DNA of 64,000 bases from Lichenicola cladoniae (GTDB lineage Bacteria; Pseudomonadota; Alphaproteobacteria; Acetobacterales; Acetobacteraceae), in the NCBI RefSeq assembly GCF_013201075.1, contig NZ_CP053708.1:4531501-4595500 (forward strand), written 5' to 3'. Of the stretch, positions 18,448 to 27,780 are shown piece by piece. Made by a program: the position numbers and the translations under genes. How positions within the stretch are numbered: the first letter of the stretch is position 1; the number at the start of each line of letters is the position of its first letter. The notes below the pieces were generated by a model. That model saw nothing but the letters and a program-made list of their open reading frames with translations. It searched no databases and had not been told where the DNA came from.

Positions 18448-19713
18448 ATGGCCGCCGCTCAGACGCAGGATGATTTCCAACCCGGACGCGACCTGCGCGC
18501 CCTATGGCTGTTGCCGTTGCTCTGCATGTTGGCAGCCTGCGGCGGCGGGAATTCGGCGCGGATGACCAGCTATTCCCCCGCCAGCATGAGCTACCCTGAA
18601 CCGGGGCCACCGGAAGATCCCTGGCGGCCCTACATCCGGGACGCTTCCGGACGCTTCAGCGTGCCGCAGCAATGGATCCGGGCGGTGATGCACCAGGAGT
18701 CCGGCGGCCACGAATACCTGCACGGACGGCCGATCACCTCCGGCGCCGGTGCCATGGGACTGATGCAGCTGATGCCGGCGACCTACGCCGACCTGCAGGC
18801 CCAATACAACCTCGGCAACGACCCGTTCGAGCCGCATGACAACATCCTGGCCGGCACCGCCTACATCCGGCAGATGTACCAGAAATACGGCGCCCCGGCG
18901 TTTCTCGCGGCCTATAACGCCGGCCCGCAACGGCTCGACGACTACCTGTCCAGCGGACGCTCGCTGCCGAACGAGACGGTCGATTACGTGGCCTCGATCG
19001 CACCCAACCTTGGGACCGAACTCGCCATGAGCGGCCCGCTCGCCGCATACGCCAGTGGCGGATCTCCCGGTCGATACAGTCCGACCAGTTATGCACCGGT
19101 CCGGCTGGCATCCTATCGGGTCGCGACCCGCCGCCGCAGCGGCGGGGGTGCCTGCTGGCACGATCCGGACGCTGCTTACGATCCCGATGCGCCGTGCCAG
19201 GCGGCGCCGCCCGCGCCGATCCAGGTTGCGCAGGCTGCACCCTACGTGCCGGTCCAGTCGGCGATCGCCTACACACCGCCGCCATCCTATTCGGGATCGA
19301 CCGGTTCCGGCTCTTCCTATGGCGGTGCGGGCTGCATTCGTGACCCCGATGCCGCCTACGATTCAGCCTGCAGTCCCCGCCCGGCGCGGTCCTATGCGCC
19401 GAGGCCGACATTCGCTGCCGCCGTGATCCCGGTATCGGCGGTGTCAGGCCCGCCATCCTTCGGCAGCTGGACGATCCAGGTGGGTGCATTCGACACTGTC
19501 GACCAGGCGCGCTTTGCCACCACCATGGCGCGGCAGGCGGATTTCACCCGGCTTGCCGGTACCCAGAGCGTCGTGCAGCAGACGACTCCCTTCGGCCACG
19601 GCGTACTGTATCGTGCGCGTCTGGCCGGTCTCGCCCGTGGCGATGCCGGAAGCGCCTGCGCCACCCTAAAGGCGCAGAACATTCCCTGCATGGTGGTCAC
19701 GCCAGGCGGCTGA
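18448..19713 (+). CDS. Lytic transglycosylase lipoprotein with C-terminal SPOR domain
   Basis: This is a membrane-anchored peptidoglycan lytic transglycosylase of the SLT/MltC-like fold (421 residues). A lipobox MLAAC puts the lipidated Cys at residue 31. The SLT domain (about 65-175) has the catalytic Glu84 in MHQESGG, GAMGLMQLMPATY and AAYNAGP. A low-complexity linker (about 200-335) contains two Cys-flanked copies of DPDAAYD (WHDPDAAYDPDAPC and CIRDPDAAYDSAC). The SPOR domain (about 345-421, GSWTIQVGAFDTVDQAR) should bind denuded peptidoglycan at the septum. The combination suggests a role in cell separation. The linker is unusual. Confidence 0.9.
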   Translation: MAAAQTQDDFQPGRDLRALWLLPLLCMLAACGGGNSARMTSYSPASMSYPEPGPPEDPWRPYIRDASGRFSVPQQWIRAVMHQESGGHEYLHGRPITSGAGAMGLMQLMPATYADLQAQYNLGNDPFEPHDNILAGTAYIRQMYQKYGAPAFLAAYNAGPQRLDDYLSSGRSLPNETVDYVASIAPNLGTELAMSGPLAAYASGGSPGRYSPTSYAPVRLASYRVATRRRSGGGACWHDPDAAYDPDAPCQAAPPAPIQVAQAAPYVPVQSAIAYTPPPSYSGSTGSGSSYGGAGCIRDPDAAYDSACSPRPARSYAPRPTFAAAVIPVSAVSGPPSFGSWTIQVGAFDTVDQARFATTMARQADFTRLAGTQSVVQQTTPFGHGVLYRARLAGLARGDAGSACATLKAQNIPCMVVTPGG

Positions 19714-19761
19714 ACCGCGTCGTCCAGCAGCCGTTTGCGTCGTGCCTTCAAGGAGAACGAC

Positions 19762-20166
19762 ATGACCGAGATCAGGACACTGCAGCCGCATGATCCGCTT
19801 CCCGACGGCCCTGCCATCGTGTTGATGCGCCGGTTCGAGGAGGAGGACCCGATCCGTGCGATGATCGAGTTGATCGTCATCCACCGGAACCAGTCCGAGG
19901 AGACCAGTCGCCTGCTGACCGAGGCCGGTGAACCGCTGCCATGGGACGATGCGACGACGCTGGCGGCGGGACAGGCGAAGCAGGCCGGCCTGCATCATGT
20001 CTATCACGTGGACCGGACCGCGGGCCCGCGCGAGCGCGAGATCGCCGAGCATGGCGGAGATCACTCGGTCGCAATGGACACGCTCGACGACGACGACCTC
20101 GAAGACGGGGTGAAGGGCAGCGACATGCGCGACATGAAGCTGAACGAGGCGCCCCGGAAGTTCTGA
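19762..20166 (+). CDS. Small acidic protein of unknown function
   Basis: This 134-residue, strongly acidic, soluble protein has no recognised family. A well-placed AAGGAGA precedes ATG 19762, which decides the start against an upstream ATG at 19735. The N-terminal part (IVLMRRFEEEDPIRAMIELIVIHRNQSEETSRLL) looks helical. The C-terminal part holds a run of acidic residues (TLDDDDLEDG). It sits 48 bases after the transglycosylase and converges on the ene-reductase gene. Confidence 0.65.
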   Translation: MTEIRTLQPHDPLPDGPAIVLMRRFEEEDPIRAMIELIVIHRNQSEETSRLLTEAGEPLPWDDATTLAAGQAKQAGLHHVYHVDRTAGPREREIAEHGGDHSVAMDTLDDDDLEDGVKGSDMRDMKLNEAPRKF

Positions 20167-20274
20167 CCGGCGGTCTCGACCGGGGCGTCGTCGCTCCGGC
20201 ATCCGGTTGGTTTCGAGAACGGCATCCGCTCGTTTCCCGATCCGACCGGATGACGCCATCCTCGGCACGATGCG

Positions 20275-21396
20275 CTAGACGGCGATCCGGATCTGCCCGT
20301 CCATGCCCGGCCAGTCGGAATAACCGACCGAATTACCACCGTACCAATATTCCTTGGGCGACTCCGCCAGCGGTCCGCCGTTGCGAAGCCGATCGACCAG
20401 ATCCGGGTTGGCAATGAAATTGCGGCCGAAACTGAAAGCGTCGGCCGAGTTCTCAGCGATCGCCTTTTCGGCCAGTTCGGTCGTGTAGTTGTTGTTGCCG
20501 ATCCAGGCACCCGAAAAGCGTTTGCGGAGTGCTGCGAAATCCACGTCGGCCGGATGATCGCGGGTCTGCTGGGTGACGCCCTCGATGGTGTGGACGTAGG
20601 CCAGTCCGAGCGCCGACAGCGCATCGAGGTAGGTGCCGTAGGTTCCCATGACGTCGCGGTCGAGCGGTGTCACGCCGGGCATGGTGGTGGTCGGCGAGAT
20701 CCGGATGCCGACCCGGTCGCCGCCACCCCAGGCGTCGATCACCACGCGAGCAACCTCAAGCGGGAAGCGCAGGCGGTTTTCCAGCGAACCGCCATACTGG
20801 TCGGTGCGGAGATTGGTACTGTCGCGCAGGAACTGCTCGAGCAGGTAGTTGTTGGCCGAATGGATCTCGACACCATCGAAGCCGGCCTCGCGCGCACAGG
20901 TCGCCGCATGGCGATAATCCTCGACGATCGCCTGCGTCTCGCCGGTCGACAAGGCACGCGGTGTCACATGGTCCTGCATGCCCTCGTTGGTGAAGGCCTG
21001 GCCGGTCGGCTTGATGGCCGAGGGTGCCACGGGCAATGCGCCTCCGGGCTGCAGGCTCGGATGTGAAATCCGGCCGGTGTGCCACAGCTGCAACACGATC
21101 AGGCCGCCCACAGAATGCACGGCACGGGTCACGCGCTGCCACGCGGTCACCTGCGCCGCGTTCCAGATGCCCGGGGTGAGCGCGTAGCCGCGCGCCTGGG
21201 CCGAGATGTTGGTCGCCTCCGACACGATCAGGCCGGCGCTGGCGCGCTGCGCGTAGTAGACGGCAGCGTAGTCGGGCGGGATGCCGTCGTCGCTGGAACG
21301 GCTGCGGGTCAGCGGCGCCATGACGATGCGGTTGCGGAGCGCCAACGCACCGATCTGGAACGGTTGGAACAGCGGGCTGTCGGGGCTGGTGGACAT
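20275..21396 (-). CDS. Old-yellow-enzyme family alkene reductase (NemA-like)
   Basis: This is an FMN-dependent ene-reductase (373 residues) of the N-ethylmaleimide/xenobiotic reductase group, reducing activated C=C bonds or nitro compounds with NAD(P)H. FMN and active-site segments are RIVMAPLTRSRS, VLQLWHTGRISHP, the substrate-binding His/Asn in IHSANNYLLEQF, and the hallmark TDQYGGSLENR. ATG 21396 has GAGGAAAC just upstream, which excludes the longer open frame to 21582. It is divergent from the large SARP-like regulator gene (201 bases between starts), so that protein may control it. Confidence 0.92.
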   Translation of the reverse strand: MSTSPDSPLFQPFQIGALALRNRIVMAPLTRSRSSDDGIPPDYAAVYYAQRASAGLIVSEATNISAQARGYALTPGIWNAAQVTAWQRVTRAVHSVGGLIVLQLWHTGRISHPSLQPGGALPVAPSAIKPTGQAFTNEGMQDHVTPRALSTGETQAIVEDYRHAATCAREAGFDGVEIHSANNYLLEQFLRDSTNLRTDQYGGSLENRLRFPLEVARVVIDAWGGGDRVGIRISPTTTMPGVTPLDRDVMGTYGTYLDALSALGLAYVHTIEGVTQQTRDHPADVDFAALRKRFSGAWIGNNNYTTELAEKAIAENSADAFSFGRNFIANPDLVDRLRNGGPLAESPKEYWYGGNSVGYSDWPGMDGQIRIAV

Positions 21397-21597
21397 CTTG
21401 TTTCCTCGAAACGGCGAGTTGGTCCTGCGCATCCGGCCTGTCATGGTGACACGCCGAAGCCTGGGGCAATGGATCCAGCCGCGGATTGGGTATGGTTCGC
21501 GTGTCGGCAACGCGAACCGGTCGCCCAAGGTGCAGTGCCATTGTTTTTTACCAACGATGACGTCCGAGTGAGTTTCTGCCATGATCCATAGTCAACG

Positions 21598-23829
21598 ATG
21601 CACATGGGCACAGGGGTGATGTTGGATACGCTGCGGCCTGGGCTTCCAAAGACCGATGCGGTGCTGCTGCGGCTCCAGCTGATCGGCCGAATGCAGGCGA
21701 CGACGCTCAACAACGAGAGCGTCCTGCCGCTCGGTCGCAAGACCCGCGGACTGCTGGCGATCCTGGCTCTGTCCGGGCGGCGCCCGGTGCTGCGTTCGAA
21801 GCTGGCCGAACTTTTGTGGAGTCGCCGCTCCGAGGAGCAGGCCAGGGCATCCCTGCGTCAGGAAATCCATCGCCTGCTGGAAGCGCTGTCCCCGATCGGG
21901 ACGGACATCATCACCGTCGAACGCCACACCCTGGCTCTCAAGCCGGCCCTGACTTCGGTCGATGCCGAACGTATCCGAAACGCCAACGCCAACCAGGCCG
22001 AGAGTTTGCCGCCGATCGACGGCATTCTGCTCGACGAACTGACCGGTACCGACCCGGCGCTCGACCAGTGGCTCGACCAGGAACGCACCCGCCTGCGCGA
22101 GCACGCGATCGGGCTGTTCGAGACCATGCTGCGTCGCCAGCGCGACACGCGCGGCATGCTTGCCGCCGCACGCCAGTTGCTGCTGCTGGACGGGCTTCAT
22201 GAAGGTGCATGGCGCGCACAGATCCAGGGTCTGCTTGCCCAGGGCGAGACCGGGCTTGCGTTCCAGAGCGCCCAGCGTTGTGCGAGCGCCTTCGCCGCAC
22301 GCAATGCCGTCGAACCCGGCCCGGAAACCCGCCTGCTGCTTTCGGAACTCCTGCGCGGCAACGGCGCAGCCAACTCGTACCCTGCGGCCGATTCGCACCC
22401 TTCGGTCGCGGGCGCATCGAGCCTGGACGGGGCGGCTTCTGCGCCCATGTCCGTGCCGACATCATCGGGCGACCAGCCGGATGGACCCGCCAGCCACGGC
22501 GCGTCGCTCGACGCCAGTTCACAGCAGCCCGCGCGGTTCGGCGAGGGTTTCAACCGGCTGCGACGCACGACAGTGCAGGGTCTGCCGTTCGTCGCCGTCC
22601 TGCCGTTGCTCGACCTGAACGACAGCGCCGCGTTCAGCACGATCGCGCAAGGTCTTGCCGATGATCTGGTGTCCGGGCTTGTGCAGTATGGCGGCGTCAA
22701 GCTGCTGCAGGGCAGCGAGCTGCAGGAGAGCCTGGCCGAAGGCCGCGACGATGCCGTGCTTCGGCGCAATTTCGGCCTCGACTACATACTGGACGGCACG
22801 CTCCAGCGTACCGGCGGCCGGATCCGGGTCATCCTGCGCCTGACCGATATCCGCCAGTACGGCCAGATCGTCTGGGCCCAGCGCTTCGACCTGCCCGAAG
22901 GCGACGTGCTGACGCTGCAGGACATGATCACCACCCGGGTTCTGGCGCAGCTCCCCTGGGAGATCATGCTGGTCGAGAGCCGCCGCCTGCATCACCGTCC
23001 GGCCGCGGAACTCGATTCGCACGGGCTCGTCATGCGCGCGGTGTCCTACATCCTGCGGATCGACCGCATCCAGAACGACCATGCCTGCGCCCTGCTGCGC
23101 CAGTCGATAGAGCTCGATGGCAATCATCCGCTGGCGCACATGATCATGAGCCTGGCTTGCCTCGTTCGCTTCATGCAGCGCTGGGACGACCCGGCGGTCA
23201 TGGCGAGCCGTGTCGACGCCGAGACCAGCGCGGTGCTGGAACGGGATTCGACCATCAATGGCGGGCTGACCATGAGCGGCCTGATCAGGAGCGAGGTACA
23301 CGACGAGCCGGAAGCCGCGCTGATCCTTCTCGAGCGCGCGCTGGCGGCGCATCCGTCGGCCGCTGCCGGCTGGGCGGCCATGGCGTTTGCCCAGGTCAGG
23401 CTGGGCCGGCTGGACGAGGCGGAGCAGAACTTCCACCACTACAAGACGCTGTTCCCGACCCATCCCATGGAGGTCATGCTCGACCAGCCCAGTATCATGA
23501 TCCCGCTCCTGCAGGGGCGGTTCGAGGATGCGGCGCGGATCGGAGCGGTGCTGGTGGAAATGCGCCCAGGGTTCGCTCCGAACCTCGTGCCCTACCTGGC
23601 CACCCTCGGCCATCTGGGCCGCGTGGCGGAGGCGGAGAGGATCCGTACGCGCCTGCAGACCATGTTGCCGGCGGACGGGATCGCCTCGCTGGTACACGGC
23701 GCCGGCCTGCGCGTGACCGAGCATCGCCAGCGTCTCGAGGATGGTCTCCGATTGGCCGGCATCAGCCTGTCGCTCTCCGTTCCGGGTGAGCCGGCCGGGC
23801 CGCTTGGCGTGGCACGGCGAGCAGGATAG
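21598..23829 (+). CDS. SARP/BTAD-type transcriptional regulator with TolB-like and TPR regions
   Basis: This 743-residue protein has a SARP-like architecture. An N-terminal winged-helix segment (about 25-100; LAILALSGRRPVLRSKLAELLWS, ARASLRQEIHRLLEAL) is followed by a bacterial transcriptional activator helical domain (about 130-255). After a Ser/Pro/Ala linker comes a TolB-like/adenylate-cyclase-associated domain (about 320-440, FVAVLPLLDLNDSAAFSTIAQGLADDLVSGL) and then TPR-like repeats (about 470-720). Such proteins act as cytoplasmic transcription activators; the signal is unknown. Starts at 21598, 21604 and 21619 are all open, and no strong ribosome site separates them. It is divergent from the ene-reductase, a possible target. 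Confidence 0.8.
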   Translation: MHMGTGVMLDTLRPGLPKTDAVLLRLQLIGRMQATTLNNESVLPLGRKTRGLLAILALSGRRPVLRSKLAELLWSRRSEEQARASLRQEIHRLLEALSPIGTDIITVERHTLALKPALTSVDAERIRNANANQAESLPPIDGILLDELTGTDPALDQWLDQERTRLREHAIGLFETMLRRQRDTRGMLAAARQLLLLDGLHEGAWRAQIQGLLAQGETGLAFQSAQRCASAFAARNAVEPGPETRLLLSELLRGNGAANSYPAADSHPSVAGASSLDGAASAPMSVPTSSGDQPDGPASHGASLDASSQQPARFGEGFNRLRRTTVQGLPFVAVLPLLDLNDSAAFSTIAQGLADDLVSGLVQYGGVKLLQGSELQESLAEGRDDAVLRRNFGLDYILDGTLQRTGGRIRVILRLTDIRQYGQIVWAQRFDLPEGDVLTLQDMITTRVLAQLPWEIMLVESRRLHHRPAAELDSHGLVMRAVSYILRIDRIQNDHACALLRQSIELDGNHPLAHMIMSLACLVRFMQRWDDPAVMASRVDAETSAVLERDSTINGGLTMSGLIRSEVHDEPEAALILLERALAAHPSAAAGWAAMAFAQVRLGRLDEAEQNFHHYKTLFPTHPMEVMLDQPSIMIPLLQGRFEDAARIGAVLVEMRPGFAPNLVPYLATLGHLGRVAEAERIRTRLQTMLPADGIASLVHGAGLRVTEHRQRLEDGLRLAGISLSLSVPGEPAGPLGVARRAG

Positions 23830-23902
23830 ATAAGCCACCCTTCCCGCATGGCTCCCCGTCACCACGCGGGACCGGCCTCCTCCAGGTCCCCCCAGAGGCT
23901 TC

Positions 23903-24424
23903 ATGAACAACGGCTCGATATTTCTCCGCCCGTTCCCTCCCGCCATGCTCGCACTGGTCTGCCTGGGCAGCCTTGCCGCATGCCATGGTTCCGGTGGCCG
24001 CAGCCAGGCGGTGGCCGGCGATACGGCCGCGCTGGCGACACCGACGCACGAAAACCACCTGATGGGCGAGGATCGCAGCGCCACCGCCGGTGACCAGACC
24101 GCGGTCGGGGTGAATGCCTATCTGTGGCGTGGCGCGATCGACACATTGTCGTTCATGCCGTTCGCATCGGCAGAACCGGCCGGCGGCATCATCATCACCG
24201 ACTGGTACAGCCCACCGACCACCAGTGGCGAGCGCTTCAAGGCCAACGCCTACATCCTGGGCAAGCAGCTCCGGTCGGACGCGATCCGGGTGTCGATCTT
24301 CCGCCAGATCCAGCAGGACGGTCAGTGGGTGGATGCGCCGGTTGCCGCCAACACTGCCGCCGACATCACCAGCAAGATCCTGGCCCGGGCCCGCCAGCTG
24401 CGCACCGACGCCGGCGCCGGTTAG
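23903..24424 (+). CDS. DUF3576 lipoprotein
   Basis: This 173-residue predicted lipoprotein has lipobox GSLAAC (Cys near residue 27). The DUF3576 domain covers about residues 60-165 (VNAYLWRGAIDTLSFMPFASAEPAGGIIITDWY, and FRQIQQDGQWVDAPV). In alphaproteobacteria this family is regularly placed just upstream of leuS, as here. It is expected to be an outer- or inner-membrane-attached periplasmic protein. AGAGG precedes the ATG. The function is not established; the link with lptE downstream hints at an envelope role. Confidence 0.88.
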   Translation: MNNGSIFLRPFPPAMLALVCLGSLAACHGSGGRSQAVAGDTAALATPTHENHLMGEDRSATAGDQTAVGVNAYLWRGAIDTLSFMPFASAEPAGGIIITDWYSPPTTSGERFKANAYILGKQLRSDAIRVSIFRQIQQDGQWVDAPVAANTAADITSKILARARQLRTDAGAG

Positions 24425-24451
24425 GTCGGCGACCAGGGCGGGCTGCGTTCC

Positions 24452-24489
24452 ATGAGCGACAGCGATTTACACCCCATGAGCGACAGCGA
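24452..24489 (+). repeat. Duplicated translation start region of leuS
   Basis: The 14-base stretch ATGAGCGACAGCGA occurs at 24452-24465 and again at 24476-24489, in the same frame and 24 bases apart. Either ATG can start leuS, giving [14 protein letters not shown] or MSDSEP. Neither copy has a strong Shine-Dalgarno sequence. Confidence 0.85.
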
Positions 24490-27109
24490 ACCGCGGCCGG
24501 CTGGCGAGATAGAGACGCGCTACAGTTTCTGTGAGGCGGAGCCGCGCTGGCAGACCGCCTGGAACGACAGCGCCTGCTTCGACGTGCCCGACGTTCCGCC
24601 CGCGGACCGGCCCAAATACTACGTGCTCGAGATGTTCCCGTATCCGAGCGGCCAGCTGCATATGGGTCACGTCCGCAACTACACCCTCGGCGACGTGGTC
24701 GCCCGCTACAAGCGCGCCCGGGGCCATGCGGTGCTGCATCCGATGGGCTGGGACGCGTTCGGCCTGCCGGCGGAGAATGCCGCCCGCGAGCGCGGCATCA
24801 ACCCGGCAGACTGGACGCTCGCCAACATCGAGACGATGCGCGGCACCCTGAAGCGGCTCGGCCTGTCGCTGAACTGGGATCGCGAGATCGCCACCTGCCT
24901 GCCGGATTACTATGGCCAGCAGCAGAAGCTGTTCCTGGACATGGCGGCGGCCGGCCTGGTCGAGCGCCGCGATGCGCTGGTGAACTGGGACCCAGTCGAC
25001 CAGACCGTGCTGGCCAACGAGCAGGTGGTCGACGGGCGAGGCTGGCGATCCGGCGCGGTCGTCGAAAAGAAGCGGCTCAGCCAGTGGTTCTTCCGGATCA
25101 CCGAGTTCGCCCCCGACCTGCTTGCGGCACTCGACGGGCTCGACGAGTGGCCGGAGCGGGTACGCCTGATGCAGGCGCACTGGATCGGCCGCAGCGAGGG
25201 CGCGCGGGTGCACTTCCCGCTGGCACATCCGCCGGCCGGGCTCGATCCCGACCTGAACGGGCTCGAGGTCTACACCACCCGCCCGGACACGCTGTTCGGC
25301 ATGTCGTTCCTGGCGATCGCGCCGGAGCATCCGCTGGCGGCCCATGTCGCCCTGAGCGATCCGAAGGCTGCTTCCTTCATCGCCGAATGCCGCAGCCTCG
25401 GCACCAGCGAGGCGTCGATCGAGAGCGCGGTCAAGCGCGGCTACGATACCGGCCTGCGCGTTGCCCACCCGTTCATGCCGGAGGCCACCTTCCCGGTCTG
25501 GATCGCCAACTTCGTGCTGATGGAATACGGCACCGGGGCGATCTTCGGCTGTCCCTGCGGCGACCAGCGCGACCTCGATTTCGCACGTCTCTACGATCTT
25601 CCGGTGCCGGTGGTGGTGCTTCCGCCGGGCGAGGAGGAAGCCGGCTTCTCGATCGGGCGGGTGACCCATGACGGACCCGGCACCCTGATCAACTCCGGCT
25701 TCATGGACGGCCTGTCCACGGAAGCCGGTCGCAAGGTGGCGATCGAGCGGCTCGAGGCGATGGGCGTCGGCCGCGGGGTGGTGAACTGGCGCCTGCGCGA
25801 CTGGGGAATTTCGCGCCAGCGCTACTGGGGTTGCCCGATCCCGATCATCCATTGCGCGAGTTGCGGCCCGGTGCCGGTGCCGGACGACCAGCTGCCGGTG
25901 CGCCTGCCCGACGACCCCGATTTCTCGGTCCCCGGAAACGCGCTCGACCATCATCCGACCTGGAAGCATGTGGACTGCCCGTGTTGCGGCCAGCCGGCGA
26001 CGCGCGAAACCGACACCTGCGACACGTTCGTCGACAGCTCCTGGTACTTCGCGCGCTTCACCTCGCCGCGGGCGCTCACGCCCACGGTACGCGCCGCGTC
26101 CGACGCTTGGCTGCCGGTGGACCAGTATATCGGCGGCATCGAGCACGCGATCCTGCACCTGCTGTATGCGCGCTTCTTCACCCGGGCGATGCATGCGACC
26201 GGCCATCTCGGACTGGACGAGCCGTTCGCGCGGCTGTTCACCCAGGGCATGGTGAATCACGAGAGCTACCGCGATCCCGACGGCACCTGGCTCCATCCGG
26301 AAGAGATCGACCGAAGCAGCACCGGCGCGGTGCGCCGCGACAATGGCGCGGCAGTGCAGGTCGGCCGGGTCGAGAAGATGTCCAAATCGAAGCGCAACAC
26401 GGTGTCGCCCGAGGCGATCATCGACCGGTTCGGCGCCGATACCGCGCGCTGGTTCGTGCTGTCCGACAGCCCGCCGGAGCGGGACATGGAATGGACCGAG
26501 GCCGGCGTCGCCGGGGCGGCGCGCTTCACCCAGCGGCTGTTCCGGCTGGTCGGCGCGGTGGCCGCGGACACGCACCCATCGGCCGCGCCGGAGAGTTTCG
26601 GCGAACCGGCGGACACATTGCGCCGCGCCACCCATCGCACCATCGCGGCCGTGACCGAGGCGCTGGAGGCCTTCACCTTCAACGTGGCCGTGGCGCGCCT
26701 GCACGAGCTTGCATCGGCGATCGCGGACGCCGCCCAGGCCACGCCGGCGGCCGACCTCGATTGGGCGCGCCGCGAGGCTGCCGGCACCCTCTGCCTGCTG
26801 GTGGCACCGATGATGCCGCATCTCGCCGAGGAACTGCTGGCCCTGCTCGACCCCGATGCGGCACTTGCCGCAGTGCAGCCCTGGCCGATCGCGGACCCGC
26901 TCCTGGTGGCGGCCCGGCGCGTGACCATCGCGGTGCAGATCATGGGCAAGCTGCGCGGCACCATCGAAGCCCGGCCCGACGAGGCCGGCGACGTGGTGAT
27001 CGCCGCCGCCGAGGCGGAACCCAACGTCGCGCGCTCGCTCGAAGGCCGGCGCGTGGTCAAGCGCATTCACGTGCCCAACCGGATCGTCAACTTCGTGGTG
27101 GCAGGATGA
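24452..27109 (+). CDS. leuS: Leucyl-tRNA synthetase
   Basis: This is a class Ia aminoacyl-tRNA synthetase charging tRNA-Leu (885 residues from the first ATG, 877 from the second). The HIGH motif is HMGH at residues 70-73, after MFPYPSGQL. The CP1 editing domain (about 235-430) contains [20 protein letters not shown] Cys-rich zinc-like insert follows ([10 protein letters not shown] and [18 protein letters not shown]). KMSKS is at 642-646. The anticodon-binding domain and the small C-terminal domain complete the normal length. Its stop overlaps the lptE start as ATGA. Confidence 0.97.
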   Translation: MSDSDLHPMSDSEPRPAGEIETRYSFCEAEPRWQTAWNDSACFDVPDVPPADRPKYYVLEMFPYPSGQLHMGHVRNYTLGDVVARYKRARGHAVLHPMGWDAFGLPAENAARERGINPADWTLANIETMRGTLKRLGLSLNWDREIATCLPDYYGQQQKLFLDMAAAGLVERRDALVNWDPVDQTVLANEQVVDGRGWRSGAVVEKKRLSQWFFRITEFAPDLLAALDGLDEWPERVRLMQAHWIGRSEGARVHFPLAHPPAGLDPDLNGLEVYTTRPDTLFGMSFLAIAPEHPLAAHVALSDPKAASFIAECRSLGTSEASIESAVKRGYDTGLRVAHPFMPEATFPVWIANFVLMEYGTGAIFGCPCGDQRDLDFARLYDLPVPVVVLPPGEEEAGFSIGRVTHDGPGTLINSGFMDGLSTEAGRKVAIERLEAMGVGRGVVNWRLRDWGISRQRYWGCPIPIIHCASCGPVPVPDDQLPVRLPDDPDFSVPGNALDHHPTWKHVDCPCCGQPATRETDTCDTFVDSSWYFARFTSPRALTPTVRAASDAWLPVDQYIGGIEHAILHLLYARFFTRAMHATGHLGLDEPFARLFTQGMVNHESYRDPDGTWLHPEEIDRSSTGAVRRDNGAAVQVGRVEKMSKSKRNTVSPEAIIDRFGADTARWFVLSDSPPERDMEWTEAGVAGAARFTQRLFRLVGAVAADTHPSAAPESFGEPADTLRRATHRTIAAVTEALEAFTFNVAVARLHELASAIADAAQATPAADLDWARREAAGTLCLLVAPMMPHLAEELLALLDPDAALAAVQPWPIADPLLVAARRVTIAVQIMGKLRGTIEARPDEAGDVVIAAAEAEPNVARSLEGRRVVKRIHVPNRIVNFVVAG

Positions 27110-27759
27110 TCAGTCGTACGCCGCTCGCCGTCGTGCTGATGCTGCCGCTGGCCGTGTCCGCATGCGGCTTTCATCCGCTCTATGGCGATGGCAACGAGGC
27201 AGCCTCCGCGAAGCTGCCGGACATCTTCGTGCAGAGCATTCCGGATCGCGCCGGCCAGGAACTTCGCCTGGCGCTGCAGCAGCGGCTTGCCGGCACCAGC
27301 GAGGCGGAACCGCAGGGCTACCTGCTCGCGGTCAGCCTGGCCTCGTCGTCGGAGTCCATCGGTATCCACGGCGACAACACGTCCGAGCGCAACCGCGTGG
27401 TCGGCCGGGCGCACTGGAGCCTGTCGGCGGTCTCACCCGCGACCACCCCGGTTGCCAGCGGCGATGTCCGCAGTGTCGATGGCTACAACGTCATCAACGA
27501 GCAGTATTTTGCGGCCAGCATCGCCAGCGAGACCACCCAACAGCGTATCGCCAACAATCTGGCCGATGCGATCACTCTGCAGCTCGCCACCTGGTTCACC
27601 AACCATCGCCCGCCCGCGACGGCTGCGAAACGTGCCTCGACCGCCTCCTTCCTCACCCCCAGCAACGTACCGGGGGACACCGACCAGACGCCGCTCACCA
27701 CACCGGGCGAGGATGGCCTGCCGTCCAGCGCGATCGGTCGCAGCAATCCGACCCCGTGA
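27106..27759 (+). CDS. lptE: LPS-assembly lipoprotein LptE
   Basis: LptE is an outer-membrane lipoprotein that plugs the LptD barrel during lipopolysaccharide insertion. The protein (217 residues) starts at ATG 27106, overlapping the leuS stop by four bases. The signal peptide ends at lipobox AVSAC, and the mature N-terminus reads CGFHPLYG, the LptE hallmark. A beta/alpha domain runs to about residue 165 ([20 protein letters not shown]). The last 50 residues are Thr/Pro/Ser rich and probably disordered, longer than in enterobacterial LptE. The order leuS-lptE-holA is the usual one. Confidence 0.92.
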   Translation: MISRTPLAVVLMLPLAVSACGFHPLYGDGNEAASAKLPDIFVQSIPDRAGQELRLALQQRLAGTSEAEPQGYLLAVSLASSSESIGIHGDNTSERNRVVGRAHWSLSAVSPATTPVASGDVRSVDGYNVINEQYFAASIASETTQQRIANNLADAITLQLATWFTNHRPPATAAKRASTASFLTPSNVPGDTDQTPLTTPGEDGLPSSAIGRSNPTP

Positions 27760-27780
27760 CCGGGCTGCCCCGGTAGCTCG

